From assembly GCA_927910885.1 (NCBI GenBank), contig CAKMOD010000032.1, positions 1 through 64,000 on the forward strand: DNA of 64,000 nt, written 5' to 3'. A program made the position numbers and the translations under genes. The notes under the pieces were generated by a model. It ran no database searches, had not been told where the DNA came from, and saw nothing but the letters and a program-made list of their open reading frames with translations. Source of the DNA: an uncultured Prevotella sp. (lineage in GTDB: Bacteria; Bacteroidota; Bacteroidia; Bacteroidales; Bacteroidaceae). Positions 1-6,866 of this stretch are shown here, in pieces (position 1 is the first letter of the stretch; the number at the start of each line of letters is the position of its first letter).

Positions 1-135
1 AGGTAGGCTTTGATGAGAGCCTCTTGAGCAATATCGTCAGCTTCAGCACCATTGCCGCAGCATAAAGCCGTCAGGAACCGGCGTAGATGTGCCTGTTCCC
101 GACCGACCTGTTCGACGAATTGTTCCTCTTGTCAT
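1..135 (-). pseudogene. ECF-type RNA polymerase sigma factor, N-terminus only, frame broken near the start
   Basis: The first 45 codons or so of a sigma-70 family factor run off the left edge. The frame starting around position 123 reads like sigma region 2 (QFVEQVGREQAHLRR, then AEADDIAQEALIKAY), the helix that binds the core polymerase and the -10 element in ECF factors. That frame has no start codon: the only suitable ATG (135-133) opens the neighbouring frame, which stops after about 30 codons. Removing one A from the AA at 129-130 gives M-T-E-E-Q-F-V, a normal ECF start. I read this as one extra base, either a sequencing error or a recent mutation. It lies 6 nt downstream of the membrane-protein gene on the same strand, so the two are probably cotranscribed. 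Confidence 0.72.
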
Positions 136-141
136 AATAAC

Positions 142-597
142 CTAATCGTTGTCTTTCAAGTTTTCCAAAGTCTTTTTGGCATTGTTGTAGGCGATTAACA
201 ACCCGCATCCTACTGCCAATGGGACAACACCAAATACGGCGCCTATAGGGATATATCCTTTGTCAAAACTTTGCAAAATGCTCAAAACTATAATAACCAA
301 TATGGTTGCCGCCCCTCCGATAAGACAGATTGTCCCCCAAAGTAGTTCCTGGTGCATTTTTGTCATCAGTTGCTCTTTGTATGATTTCTTTGAAGGGTTC
401 AGCTTGTCGAGAAACTCCTGCACGTCAATGTCAGGATTCTTTTCAATAATAGCCGTAACAATCTCGCTTCTTTTGTCTGTTTCGTGTTGTTTGTTACGGT
501 AAGAGAGCCAAGCCATTATGATAGGAAGAACTACTGCAATTGCTATTGGAACGAGACTTTTAATGATTGATTCTAATATTACATAATTCATAATCAT
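142..597 (-). CDS. Small membrane protein upstream of an ECF sigma factor (DUF6249-like)
   Basis: This is a 151-residue protein with one N-terminal membrane segment (about residues 8-30), a charged cytoplasmic-looking middle (residues 33-80, with IEKNPDIDVQEFLDKLNPSK) and two further hydrophobic segments (about 88-108 and 116-137). It resembles small DUF6249-type membrane proteins that occur beside ECF sigma genes in Bacteroidota; this is family recall, not a search. It ends 6 nt before the sigma start on the same strand, which suggests a joint transcript and possibly a role in controlling the sigma factor, though nothing in the sequence shows it to be an anti-sigma factor. Met at residue 3 is an equally good start. 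Confidence 0.6.
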   Translation of the reverse strand: MIMNYVILESIIKSLVPIAIAVVLPIIMAWLSYRNKQHETDKRSEIVTAIIEKNPDIDVQEFLDKLNPSKKSYKEQLMTKMHQELLWGTICLIGGAATILVIIVLSILQSFDKGYIPIGAVFGVVPLAVGCGLLIAYNNAKKTLENLKDND

Positions 598-761
598 TTG
601 TTTTTAATATGTTATACATTTGGTTTTCTTTCTGAACCGATTCACTTGTATAACGTTGTTGATTTGTAAAAGGTGACATCAAAGGCATAAATTTATTTGT
701 TTTATGGTATTAATTGTATTCTTGATAACGGCTCTTTTTTATGCTTACAACAGCTTTTGAG

Positions 762-852
762 CGAATATTTACATGAAAATAAATATTTTTATTCATGATA
801 AAAAAGAATTATTTTCACGACAATAAATATTTATTTTCATGTAAATAATTCG
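762..852. repeat. Long AT-rich inverted repeat (family 3, copy 1)
   Basis: Two arms of 27-28 bp (762-788 and 825-852) are near-perfect inverted copies, built round AAATAAATATTT and TTTCATG, with one single-base bulge and a 36-nt loop. Part of the loop and right arm matches the reverse complement of 39062-39130, so this is a dispersed family. The remainder of the gene-free stretch 598-1033 is AT-rich and shows no coding signal or RNA I can recognise. No T-run follows either arm, so it is not a typical terminator. Confidence 0.7.
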
Positions 853-1033
853 TTAGCGTGTAGCTATAAGAAGTTAAAAGGGCATTTATCAGCAGTTTAT
901 CTCTTACCTCTAATATTCGTAAAGAGCACTGGTAAAACCCTTTCTCTTTCCTTTCTATATCTTTATTAGTATCAGGAACAGAGGTAATGTCTTAACTCCT
1001 TTCACTCTCTTTCACTCCTTAACTCCTCAATCC

Positions 1034-1486
1034 CTACCTTCTTTCTTGAAAGAATCGCTGCATCAAGGCTCGACATTCCTCTTCCATCACACCGTAAGTA
1101 ACGTTAGCTTTTGGGTGGAAAGCCTTGGGGGCATACTCGTGGTAGCCCCGTTTTTCATCGGGACAGCCATAGACAATACGCCGAAGTTGTGCCCAACCGA
1201 TGGCACCAGCACACATGATGCAAGGTTCAACAGTTACATATAGCGTGCAGTCCTGCAGGTATTTGCCGCCCAACTCGTTGGCTGCCATAGTTATTGCTTG
1301 CATTTCTGCATGTGCAGTAACGTCATTGAGCGTCTCTGTTAGGTTATGGGCACGAGCGATGATGCGGTCGCGGCATACCACAACAGCACCAATAGGGATC
1401 TCACCTTCTTTATAAGCAGCTTCGGCTTCAGCCAATGCACGCTGCATATAGTATAGGTCTTTCTTGCTTTGTTCTTCTGTACTCAT
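1034..1486 (-). CDS. tadA: tRNA-specific adenosine deaminase TadA
   Basis: This is a 150-residue cytidine/deoxycytidylate-deaminase-fold enzyme that converts A34 to inosine in the tRNA-Arg(ACG) anticodon. The zinc-binding and proton-shuttle signature is intact: H59-A60-E61 (DVTAHAEMQAI) and P88-C89-I-M-C92 (EPCIMCAG). Length is normal for bacterial TadA. A TATTTTTG box lies only 5 nt before this ATG, so the transcript may start almost at the codon. Met14 (YYMQRAL) is an alternative start, but relatives usually carry several residues before it. It stands alone and divergent from yraN. Confidence 0.95.
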   Translation of the reverse strand: MSTEEQSKKDLYYMQRALAEAEAAYKEGEIPIGAVVVCRDRIIARAHNLTETLNDVTAHAEMQAITMAANELGGKYLQDCTLYVTVEPCIMCAGAIGWAQLRRIVYGCPDEKRGYHEYAPKAFHPKANVTYGVMEEECRALMQRFFQERR

Positions 1487-1490
1487 ACTG

Positions 1491-1498
1491 CAAAAATA
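1491..1498 (-). promoter_or_regulatory. Candidate -7 box of tadA
   Basis: TATTTTTG matches the Bacteroidota TAnnTTTG -7 box. It ends 5 nt before the tadA ATG, which predicts a start site about at the initiation codon and so a leaderless or very short-leader mRNA if this promoter is real. No good TTTG -33 box lies 19-21 bp upstream (nearest TTTC). Confidence 0.4.
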
Positions 1499-1718
1499 CG
1501 GGTTTTATTTTGATTTTACGAAAGATTATTCTAACTTTGTGCGTGAATATTAATGTACACAATTCTTGACGGGAGTGATAAAGTTTAAGGATTTTAGAAG
1601 AAGTAGGCAATACCTTTGTTTCATCCGTAAATCGATTTGATACGTATAAAGAATTATCTTATCTCCTTCTAATAGTCTGAACTTCTAAAACTTCTGCAAG
1701 TTGAGGAAAGAAAGACGC

Positions 1719-2084
1719 ATGGCATACCATAACGAATTAGGTAAATGGGGAGAGGATGTGGCGGTAAGCTATCTCCAACAGTTGGGTTATGTCATTCTTC
1801 ATCGTGATTGGGATTATCATCATCGAGACTTAGATATTGTTGCTATAGATAATGGTACGCTGGTTATCGTTGAGGTAAAGACCCGAAAGAATGAGCAGTT
1901 TGCTGATGCTGATGAGGCTGTCACCGTGCAGAAAGTGCGTTCGCTCTCGATAGCTGCCAATGCATACGTCAAGCGATATAATATCAATTTGGATATCCGC
2001 TTTGATATAATCACTGTTGTAGGGCAGCCAACAGGAACCAATGAAGTGCGCCACGTGAAGGATGCCTTTCTTCCATTCATATAA
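1719..2084 (+). CDS. YraN family protein (UPF0102), nuclease-fold
   Basis: This is a protein of about 121 residues of the UPF0102/YraN family, which has a restriction-endonuclease-like fold; its substrate is not established. Visible signature: WGEDVAVSYL near the start, then RDLDIVAID and VIVEVKTRKN, which give the D...ExK arrangement of this fold. I place the start at ATG 1719 (MAYHNELGKWGE), with GAGGAAAG about 10 nt upstream; a TTG at 1701 would add six residues (MRKERR) not typical of the family. birA follows 14 nt after the stop, so the two probably share a transcript. Confidence 0.88.
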   Translation: MAYHNELGKWGEDVAVSYLQQLGYVILHRDWDYHHRDLDIVAIDNGTLVIVEVKTRKNEQFADADEAVTVQKVRSLSIAANAYVKRYNINLDIRFDIITVVGQPTGTNEVRHVKDAFLPFI

Positions 2085-2098
2085 AGAATAGATTGTAA

Positions 2099-2890
2099 AT
2101 GAAGATAATAGATGCCGTATTAGGCTTTTTCAAGCCAACAGTTGTAGAGAAAGAAAGAGAGGTGAAAGTCGTAAGATTAGATGCTGTCGATAGTACAAAC
2201 GCCTATCTGCGCACTTACACACCTGCTGAAGACGAGCCAATGACAGTCGTTGTTGCCGATTATCAAACAGCAGGAAAAGGGCAGGGGACGAACACTTGGG
2301 AGAGTGAAGCTGGTAAGAACCTGTTGTTCTCGGTACTTGTTCACCCAACGATGTTGCCTGTTCGTAGTCAGTTCCTACTCTCTGAAGCTGGTGCTTTGGC
2401 TCTGAAAGAAGCTTTAGCAGACTATGTGAAAGACGATATTCGTCTGAAATGGCCCAATGACATCTATTGGAAAGATAAGAAACTGAGCGGAACACTGATT
2501 GAAACAAAGCTCGCTGCGGGACGTATAAAAGACTGTGTCTTTGGTGTCGGACTGAATGTAAATCAGGAAACGTTCCATAGTGATGCTCCTAATCCCGTTT
2601 CTCTCCGTCAGATTTTAGGGCATGAAGTTGACAAAGAAGAACTATTGAAGAAGATAATCAAGAAGTTCTCAGAACTCTATCGGCTGTTAGAGATGGGCGG
2701 ATATAATGATATCAGTGCAATGTATCACGAAGCCTTGTATCGTCGTGGAGGCTTTCATAAGTTCCGTGATGCTGATGGCGAGTTTGAAGGTGCTATCGTT
2801 GAAGTAGAAGACGATGGGCATCTCATCCTCCGTGACAGCAAGGGTATGATACGTGAATATCAATTTAAAGAAGTAGAATTTATTATATAA
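2099..2890 (+). CDS. birA: Biotin--[acetyl-CoA-carboxylase] ligase
   Basis: This is a 263-residue biotin protein ligase that makes biotinyl-AMP and transfers biotin to the carrier lysine of biotin carboxylases. Class signatures are present: AGKGQGTNTWESEAG (the biotinyl-AMP loop), KWPNDIYW, KLSGTLIETK and GVGLNVNQE. There is no N-terminal winged-helix domain, so this is a ligase without the DNA-binding repressor function of E. coli BirA. About 20 residues precede the catalytic core (LDAVDSTNAYL). It sits 14 nt after yraN; pyrH follows 54 nt later. Confidence 0.93.
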   Translation: MKIIDAVLGFFKPTVVEKEREVKVVRLDAVDSTNAYLRTYTPAEDEPMTVVVADYQTAGKGQGTNTWESEAGKNLLFSVLVHPTMLPVRSQFLLSEAGALALKEALADYVKDDIRLKWPNDIYWKDKKLSGTLIETKLAAGRIKDCVFGVGLNVNQETFHSDAPNPVSLRQILGHEVDKEELLKKIIKKFSELYRLLEMGGYNDISAMYHEALYRRGGFHKFRDADGEFEGAIVEVEDDGHLILRDSKGMIREYQFKEVEFII

Positions 2891-2944
2891 TAAGGTCTAT
2901 GGGGAGGTCAAGGAACCCCCTCAATTCCTTTAATACCAAAAATA

Positions 2945-3655
2945 ATGGCAAGATTTAAAAGAATTCTCTTGAAGCTTTCGGGTGAGAGTTTGATGGGAAA
3001 GCAGGGCTTCGGTATCGACCCTGAGCGTCTTAGCGATTATGCTAAGCAGATTAAGGAAGTACATGAAATGGGTGTACAGATTGGTATCGTAATCGGGGGC
3101 GGTAACATCTTCCGTGGTTTGAGCGGTAGCCAGAAAGGCTTTGATCGTGTGAAAGGCGATCAGATGGGTATGTGTGCTACTGTTATCAACTCTCTTGCTC
3201 TTAGCTCTGCACTTGAGGCAATCGGTGTGAAAGCTAAGGTTTTGACCGCTATTCGTATGGAACCTATCGGCGAGTTCTATAGCAAGTGGAAGGCTATTGA
3301 GGCTATGGAAGCAGGTTATGTTTGTATCTTCTCAGCTGGTACTGGTAGTCCTTACTTTACTACTGACACTGGTTCAAGCTTGCGTGGTATTGAAATCGAG
3401 GCAGACGTAATGCTTAAGGGTACACGTGTAGATGGTATCTATACTGCCGATCCAGAGAAAGACCCAACAGCAACAAAGTTCTCTGAAATTACATACGATG
3501 AGATTTACACAAAGGGTCTTAAGGTAATGGACCTCACGGCAACGACTATGTGTAAGGAGAATGACCTACCTATTTATGTCTTCAATATGGACGTTGTCGG
3601 TAATCTGAAGAAGGTTATGGATGGTGAAGATATTGGTACATTGGTGCACAATTAA
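2945..3655 (+). CDS. pyrH: UMP kinase
   Basis: This is a 236-residue bacterial UMP kinase (amino-acid kinase fold) that phosphorylates UMP to UDP in pyrimidine synthesis. Signatures: LLKLSGESLMG at the N-terminus, GGGNIFRG for phosphate binding, and TDTGSSLRGIEIEADVMLKG followed by GIYTADPEKD. Length is typical. The frr gene that often follows pyrH in bacteria is not here; dsbD follows after 227 nt with its own promoter. Confidence 0.97.
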   Translation: MARFKRILLKLSGESLMGKQGFGIDPERLSDYAKQIKEVHEMGVQIGIVIGGGNIFRGLSGSQKGFDRVKGDQMGMCATVINSLALSSALEAIGVKAKVLTAIRMEPIGEFYSKWKAIEAMEAGYVCIFSAGTGSPYFTTDTGSSLRGIEIEADVMLKGTRVDGIYTADPEKDPTATKFSEITYDEIYTKGLKVMDLTATTMCKENDLPIYVFNMDVVGNLKKVMDGEDIGTLVHN

Positions 3656-3681
3656 GCCTGATTGTACTTAAACTAATATTC

Positions 3682-3714
3682 GTTGCAGCAGGTAGGTGAC
3701 TATCTGTCTGCAAC
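3682..3714 (+). other. Stable hairpin downstream of pyrH
   Basis: GTTGCAG (3682-3688) pairs with CTGCAAC (3708-3714), with further inner pairing of AGGTAG and CTATCT. No T-run follows, so it could be a 3'-end stabiliser or a weak terminator of the pyrH transcript. Confidence 0.45.
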
Positions 3715-3847
3715 AACAAACACAAGAAAAAAATCGACGAGAGAATAGTTCTTAATCCTTAAAACCTTTTGAACATAGATTGATAAGAATTTAATGGATA
3801 TAAATATTAAATATATACATTGTGCAATGTTATACAAATAATTTTCT

Positions 3848-3855
3848 TATCTTTG
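3848..3855 (+). promoter_or_regulatory. Candidate -7 box of dsbD
   Basis: TATCTTTG is an exact TAnnTTTG box, 27 nt before the dsbD ATG. No clear TTTG lies at the usual -33 distance (an ATTG is 25 bp upstream). Confidence 0.6.
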
Positions 3856-3882
3856 CAGTTCAAATTCTAATAGTATAAAACG

Positions 3883-5982
3883 ATGAATAGAAGAAATACA
3901 CTACTTTTCCTCTTTACGCTGGTATTTAGCCTCGTGGCTATGGCACAGCAGAATCCTGTTCATTTTTCTGTACAACAGAAGCAGGTTTCCCCAACAGAGG
4001 TAGAGGTTGTCTTCACAGCGAAGATCGACCAGGGATGGCACGTATATTCAACTAATCTTCCAGCTGATGGTCCTACATCTGCTTCTTTGCATGTAGACAA
4101 AGTGGAGGGTTTGACACCAGTTGGTAAACTCACAACACGTGGTAAAGAGTTGAATGTTTACGATAAGACTTTTGAGATGAAACTACGTTATTTTGAAAAT
4201 AGCGTTGGTTTCGTTCAGCGTTACAAGATAACAGCCAAGACCTATAGTATAAAGGGTTATTTGGAATATGGTGCTTGTAACGATGAAATGTGTTTGCCAC
4301 CAACACAGGTAGAATTCAATTTCAAAGGTAATGGACCTGCTTCCGCTCCCGCAGCAACACCAACAGCTGCCAATGCAGAAACGGACAAAACAACGACAGC
4401 TGCTACTGATGTAGCAGCTGATGGTTTATCTGCACTTACCGCAATGACTGCAGATACAGCTAAGAAAGCTGATGTGTTGCCTGTTGATACAGCAGGACCA
4501 TTAAAGCAAGAAAATGCACAAGTAAATGCAGATGTTAACTTGTGGCAACCTGTTATCAAAGAGTTGTCAGCCTTCAATAGTACCAAGGATAGTACTAATA
4601 GCTCTCTTTGGAGTATTTTCTTTATGGGTGTTCTTGGTGGTTTCATTGCTTTGCTCACCCCTTGTGTATGGCCTATTATTCCAATGACGGTAAGTTTCTT
4701 CCTCAAGAGAGCGAAGGATGACCGTAAGAAGGGTATTCGTGATGCAGTGACATACGGCTTGTCAATCATTGTCATCTATATGGCTTTGGCAACGCTTGTT
4801 ACTTGGGCTTTCGGTCCACAGAAGTTGAATGAGTTGGCAACAAACGCACCGTTCAATGTGTTCTTCTTCCTTTTGTTAGTAGTCTTTGCATTCAGTTTCT
4901 TTGGATGGTTTGAACTTCGACTGCCTTCTTCATGGGGTAATGCGGTTGATAATAAGGCTTCTGCGACAACTGGTTTGCTTTCTATCTTCCTTATGGCATT
5001 CACCTTGTCATTGGTAAGTTTCTCTTGTACAGCTCCTGTTGTAGGTCTTCTCCTTGTTCAGGCAGCAACAAGTGGCGACTGGGTAGCTCCTGCAGTGGGT
5101 ATGTGTGGTTTTGCTTTGGCTCTTGCCTTGCCATTCACCTTCTTTGCTCTCTTCCCAACTTTACTTAAGAAAGCTCCAAAGTCAGGTTCATGGATGAACA
5201 TGATTAAGGTTGTGTTGGGTTTCATCGAATTGGCATTCTCACTGAAGTTCTTGTCAGTAGCCGACCTTGCATACGGCTGGCATATTCTTGATCGTGAGAC
5301 ATTCCTCTCTATTTGGATTGTACTCTTCGGACTCTTGGGGCTTTATCTCATTGGTAAGCTTAAGTTCCCACATGATGATGCTGATCAGAAGGCTATGCCT
5401 GTACCTGCTATCATGCTTGGTCTTTGTTCATTGGCATTCTCTGTTTATATGCTGCCAGGACTCTGGGGTGCTCCTTGTAAGGCAGTTAGTGCGTTTGCAC
5501 CACCTATTAATACACAGGATTTCAACCTTGCTCCACAGACGGTACACGCCACTTATACAGATTATGACGAGGGTATGCGTGCAGCTGCTGTAGCTGGTAA
5601 GCCTGTCTTGGTTGACTTTACAGGCTTTGGATGCGTGAACTGTCGTAAGATGGAGGCATCTGTATGGACTGATTCACGTGTAGCAGATAAGTTGAATAAG
5701 GACTATGTTCTCATCTCACTTTATGTAGATGATAAGACACCATTGAAGCAGCCTGTAGAGGTGAAACTCCCTGATGGAACTTCACGTACACTGCGTACTA
5801 TCGGTGATAAGTGGAGCTATTTGGAGCAGACTAAGTTCGGTTATCTTGCTCAGCCATTCTATGTGCCTTTGGACAATGCGGGTAAACCATTGAATGGTAG
5901 CTTTAGCTTTAAGGAGGATGTACCTGCTTATCTTGAGTTCCTTGATAAGGGATTGGAGAATTATCGTGCACAACAGCAGTAA
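3883..5982 (+). CDS. dsbD: Thiol:disulfide interchange protein DsbD
   Basis: This is a 699-residue membrane reductase that carries electrons from cytoplasmic thioredoxin to periplasmic thiols. Order seen: signal peptide (1-21); periplasmic N-terminal domain with a Cys pair C132/C137 (GACNDEMC); an Ala/Thr-rich linker (about 155-240); a multi-pass membrane domain from about residue 243, with LLTPCVWPIIPM and SFSCTAPVVG providing the membrane Cys pair; and a C-terminal thioredoxin domain with C584-V-N-C587 (GFGCVNCRKM). All three redox pairs are intact. It is monocistronic between its own -7 box and a strong terminator at 6052. Confidence 0.95.
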   Translation: MNRRNTLLFLFTLVFSLVAMAQQNPVHFSVQQKQVSPTEVEVVFTAKIDQGWHVYSTNLPADGPTSASLHVDKVEGLTPVGKLTTRGKELNVYDKTFEMKLRYFENSVGFVQRYKITAKTYSIKGYLEYGACNDEMCLPPTQVEFNFKGNGPASAPAATPTAANAETDKTTTAATDVAADGLSALTAMTADTAKKADVLPVDTAGPLKQENAQVNADVNLWQPVIKELSAFNSTKDSTNSSLWSIFFMGVLGGFIALLTPCVWPIIPMTVSFFLKRAKDDRKKGIRDAVTYGLSIIVIYMALATLVTWAFGPQKLNELATNAPFNVFFFLLLVVFAFSFFGWFELRLPSSWGNAVDNKASATTGLLSIFLMAFTLSLVSFSCTAPVVGLLLVQAATSGDWVAPAVGMCGFALALALPFTFFALFPTLLKKAPKSGSWMNMIKVVLGFIELAFSLKFLSVADLAYGWHILDRETFLSIWIVLFGLLGLYLIGKLKFPHDDADQKAMPVPAIMLGLCSLAFSVYMLPGLWGAPCKAVSAFAPPINTQDFNLAPQTVHATYTDYDEGMRAAAVAGKPVLVDFTGFGCVNCRKMEASVWTDSRVADKLNKDYVLISLYVDDKTPLKQPVEVKLPDGTSRTLRTIGDKWSYLEQTKFGYLAQPFYVPLDNAGKPLNGSFSFKEDVPAYLEFLDKGLENYRAQQQ

Positions 5983-6051
5983 AATAATAATGAGATAATG
6001 TCACTCTCGGCTATCTTTAGATAATTAAAAGTCGACAATTATATATTCAAT

Positions 6052-6115
6052 AAAAGGGTTGTATCAAAGAAGCCGTTAATGGTTTCAATTTGATACAACC
6101 CTTTTATTTTTGCAT
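6052..6115 (+). terminator. Intrinsic terminator after dsbD
   Basis: Perfect 17-bp stem: 6052-6068 (ends GGTTGTATCAAA) pairs with 6089-6105, followed by TTTTATTTTTG. Nearly the same stem recurs at 51303-51361 after tpiA. Confidence 0.9.
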
Positions 6116-6257
6116 TTGAACGGCTTTTAGTTCGCAAGTTTGCTTTTGTGTTATCTAATAAATGCTCCCTAAACGAGTTAATCCTCCATGTCTTTCATAA
6201 ATAACAACAACCATAATGAATGGTTCAATCCATTTTTTCTTAGTGTGTTGGTGGTCA

Positions 6258-6314
6258 GCACCCATTGTGTTAACGGTTAACACCAATGGTGTTAAGCCTT
6301 AGCACCATTGGTGC
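6258..6314. repeat. 22-bp dyad array (family 1), cluster A
   Basis: Three 13-bp dyads start at 6258, 6280 and 6302, exactly 22 bp apart. The second is ACACCAATGGTGT and the third GCACCATTGGTGC. The two 9-bp spacers, TAACGGTTA and TAAGCCTTA, are themselves palindromic round one base. Apart from this cluster, the dsbD terminator and the promoter at 6670, the gene-free stretch 5983-6866 is AT-rich and shows nothing else I can name. Confidence 0.85.
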
Positions 6315-6669
6315 GGAGGATAAAATGTGTTTCAAAACATAGTGAAGGTGTGTGATACTTGATGTAAGTATTTTGCTATATGACTCTTCTGAAAGTAACA
6401 AATGTTTGTTTTGTAGGAATTTATATTTTATAAATAGGGTGCTTTTGTCTATGGTATATGAATGTTGGTATATATTAAGTGTGTTTTTATATTTGATAGA
6501 ATAGTTTTAAAAGCATAAAAGTGAAAACGTAAAAGAAAATCTTATATGATTCTGACATTTGTTTCAAAGTTTACTAATAATTAGTAAAGAAAATAGCATT
6601 AAAACGTATATTTCACTATCAAAAATCAATAATAATGGTAGTTTTTCTTTATTTTTAATAATAAAATCG

Positions 6670-6699
6670 CTTGGATTTTTATTTTTTTTCGTACTTTTG
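6670..6699 (+). promoter_or_regulatory. Promoter of the susC locus
   Basis: A CTTG -33-like box (6670-6673), 18 bp, then TACTTTTG (6692-6699). The leader to the susC ATG is about 160 nt and A/T-rich, with a small hairpin at 6716-6730 (AGGTA/TACCT). Confidence 0.65.
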
Positions 6700-6866
6700 C
6701 AGAATAATATATAAATAGGTATTGTCTACCTGTGAAGGTGACTATCTCAATAGTATTAATAGTTATAAAGAAGTCTTTTCTTCTCTCTGAACAATTATTA
6801 ACGTAAGAGTTTTCGAGTTTAAAAGGATTGTATTTTCAAGTAACAAATTCATAATTTTAGAGAACG

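Noticed and set aside
4257..4775. Long open frame antisense to dsbD
   Set aside because: It mirrors the Ala/Thr-rich linker and membrane codons of dsbD, has no start signals and no recognisable domain.
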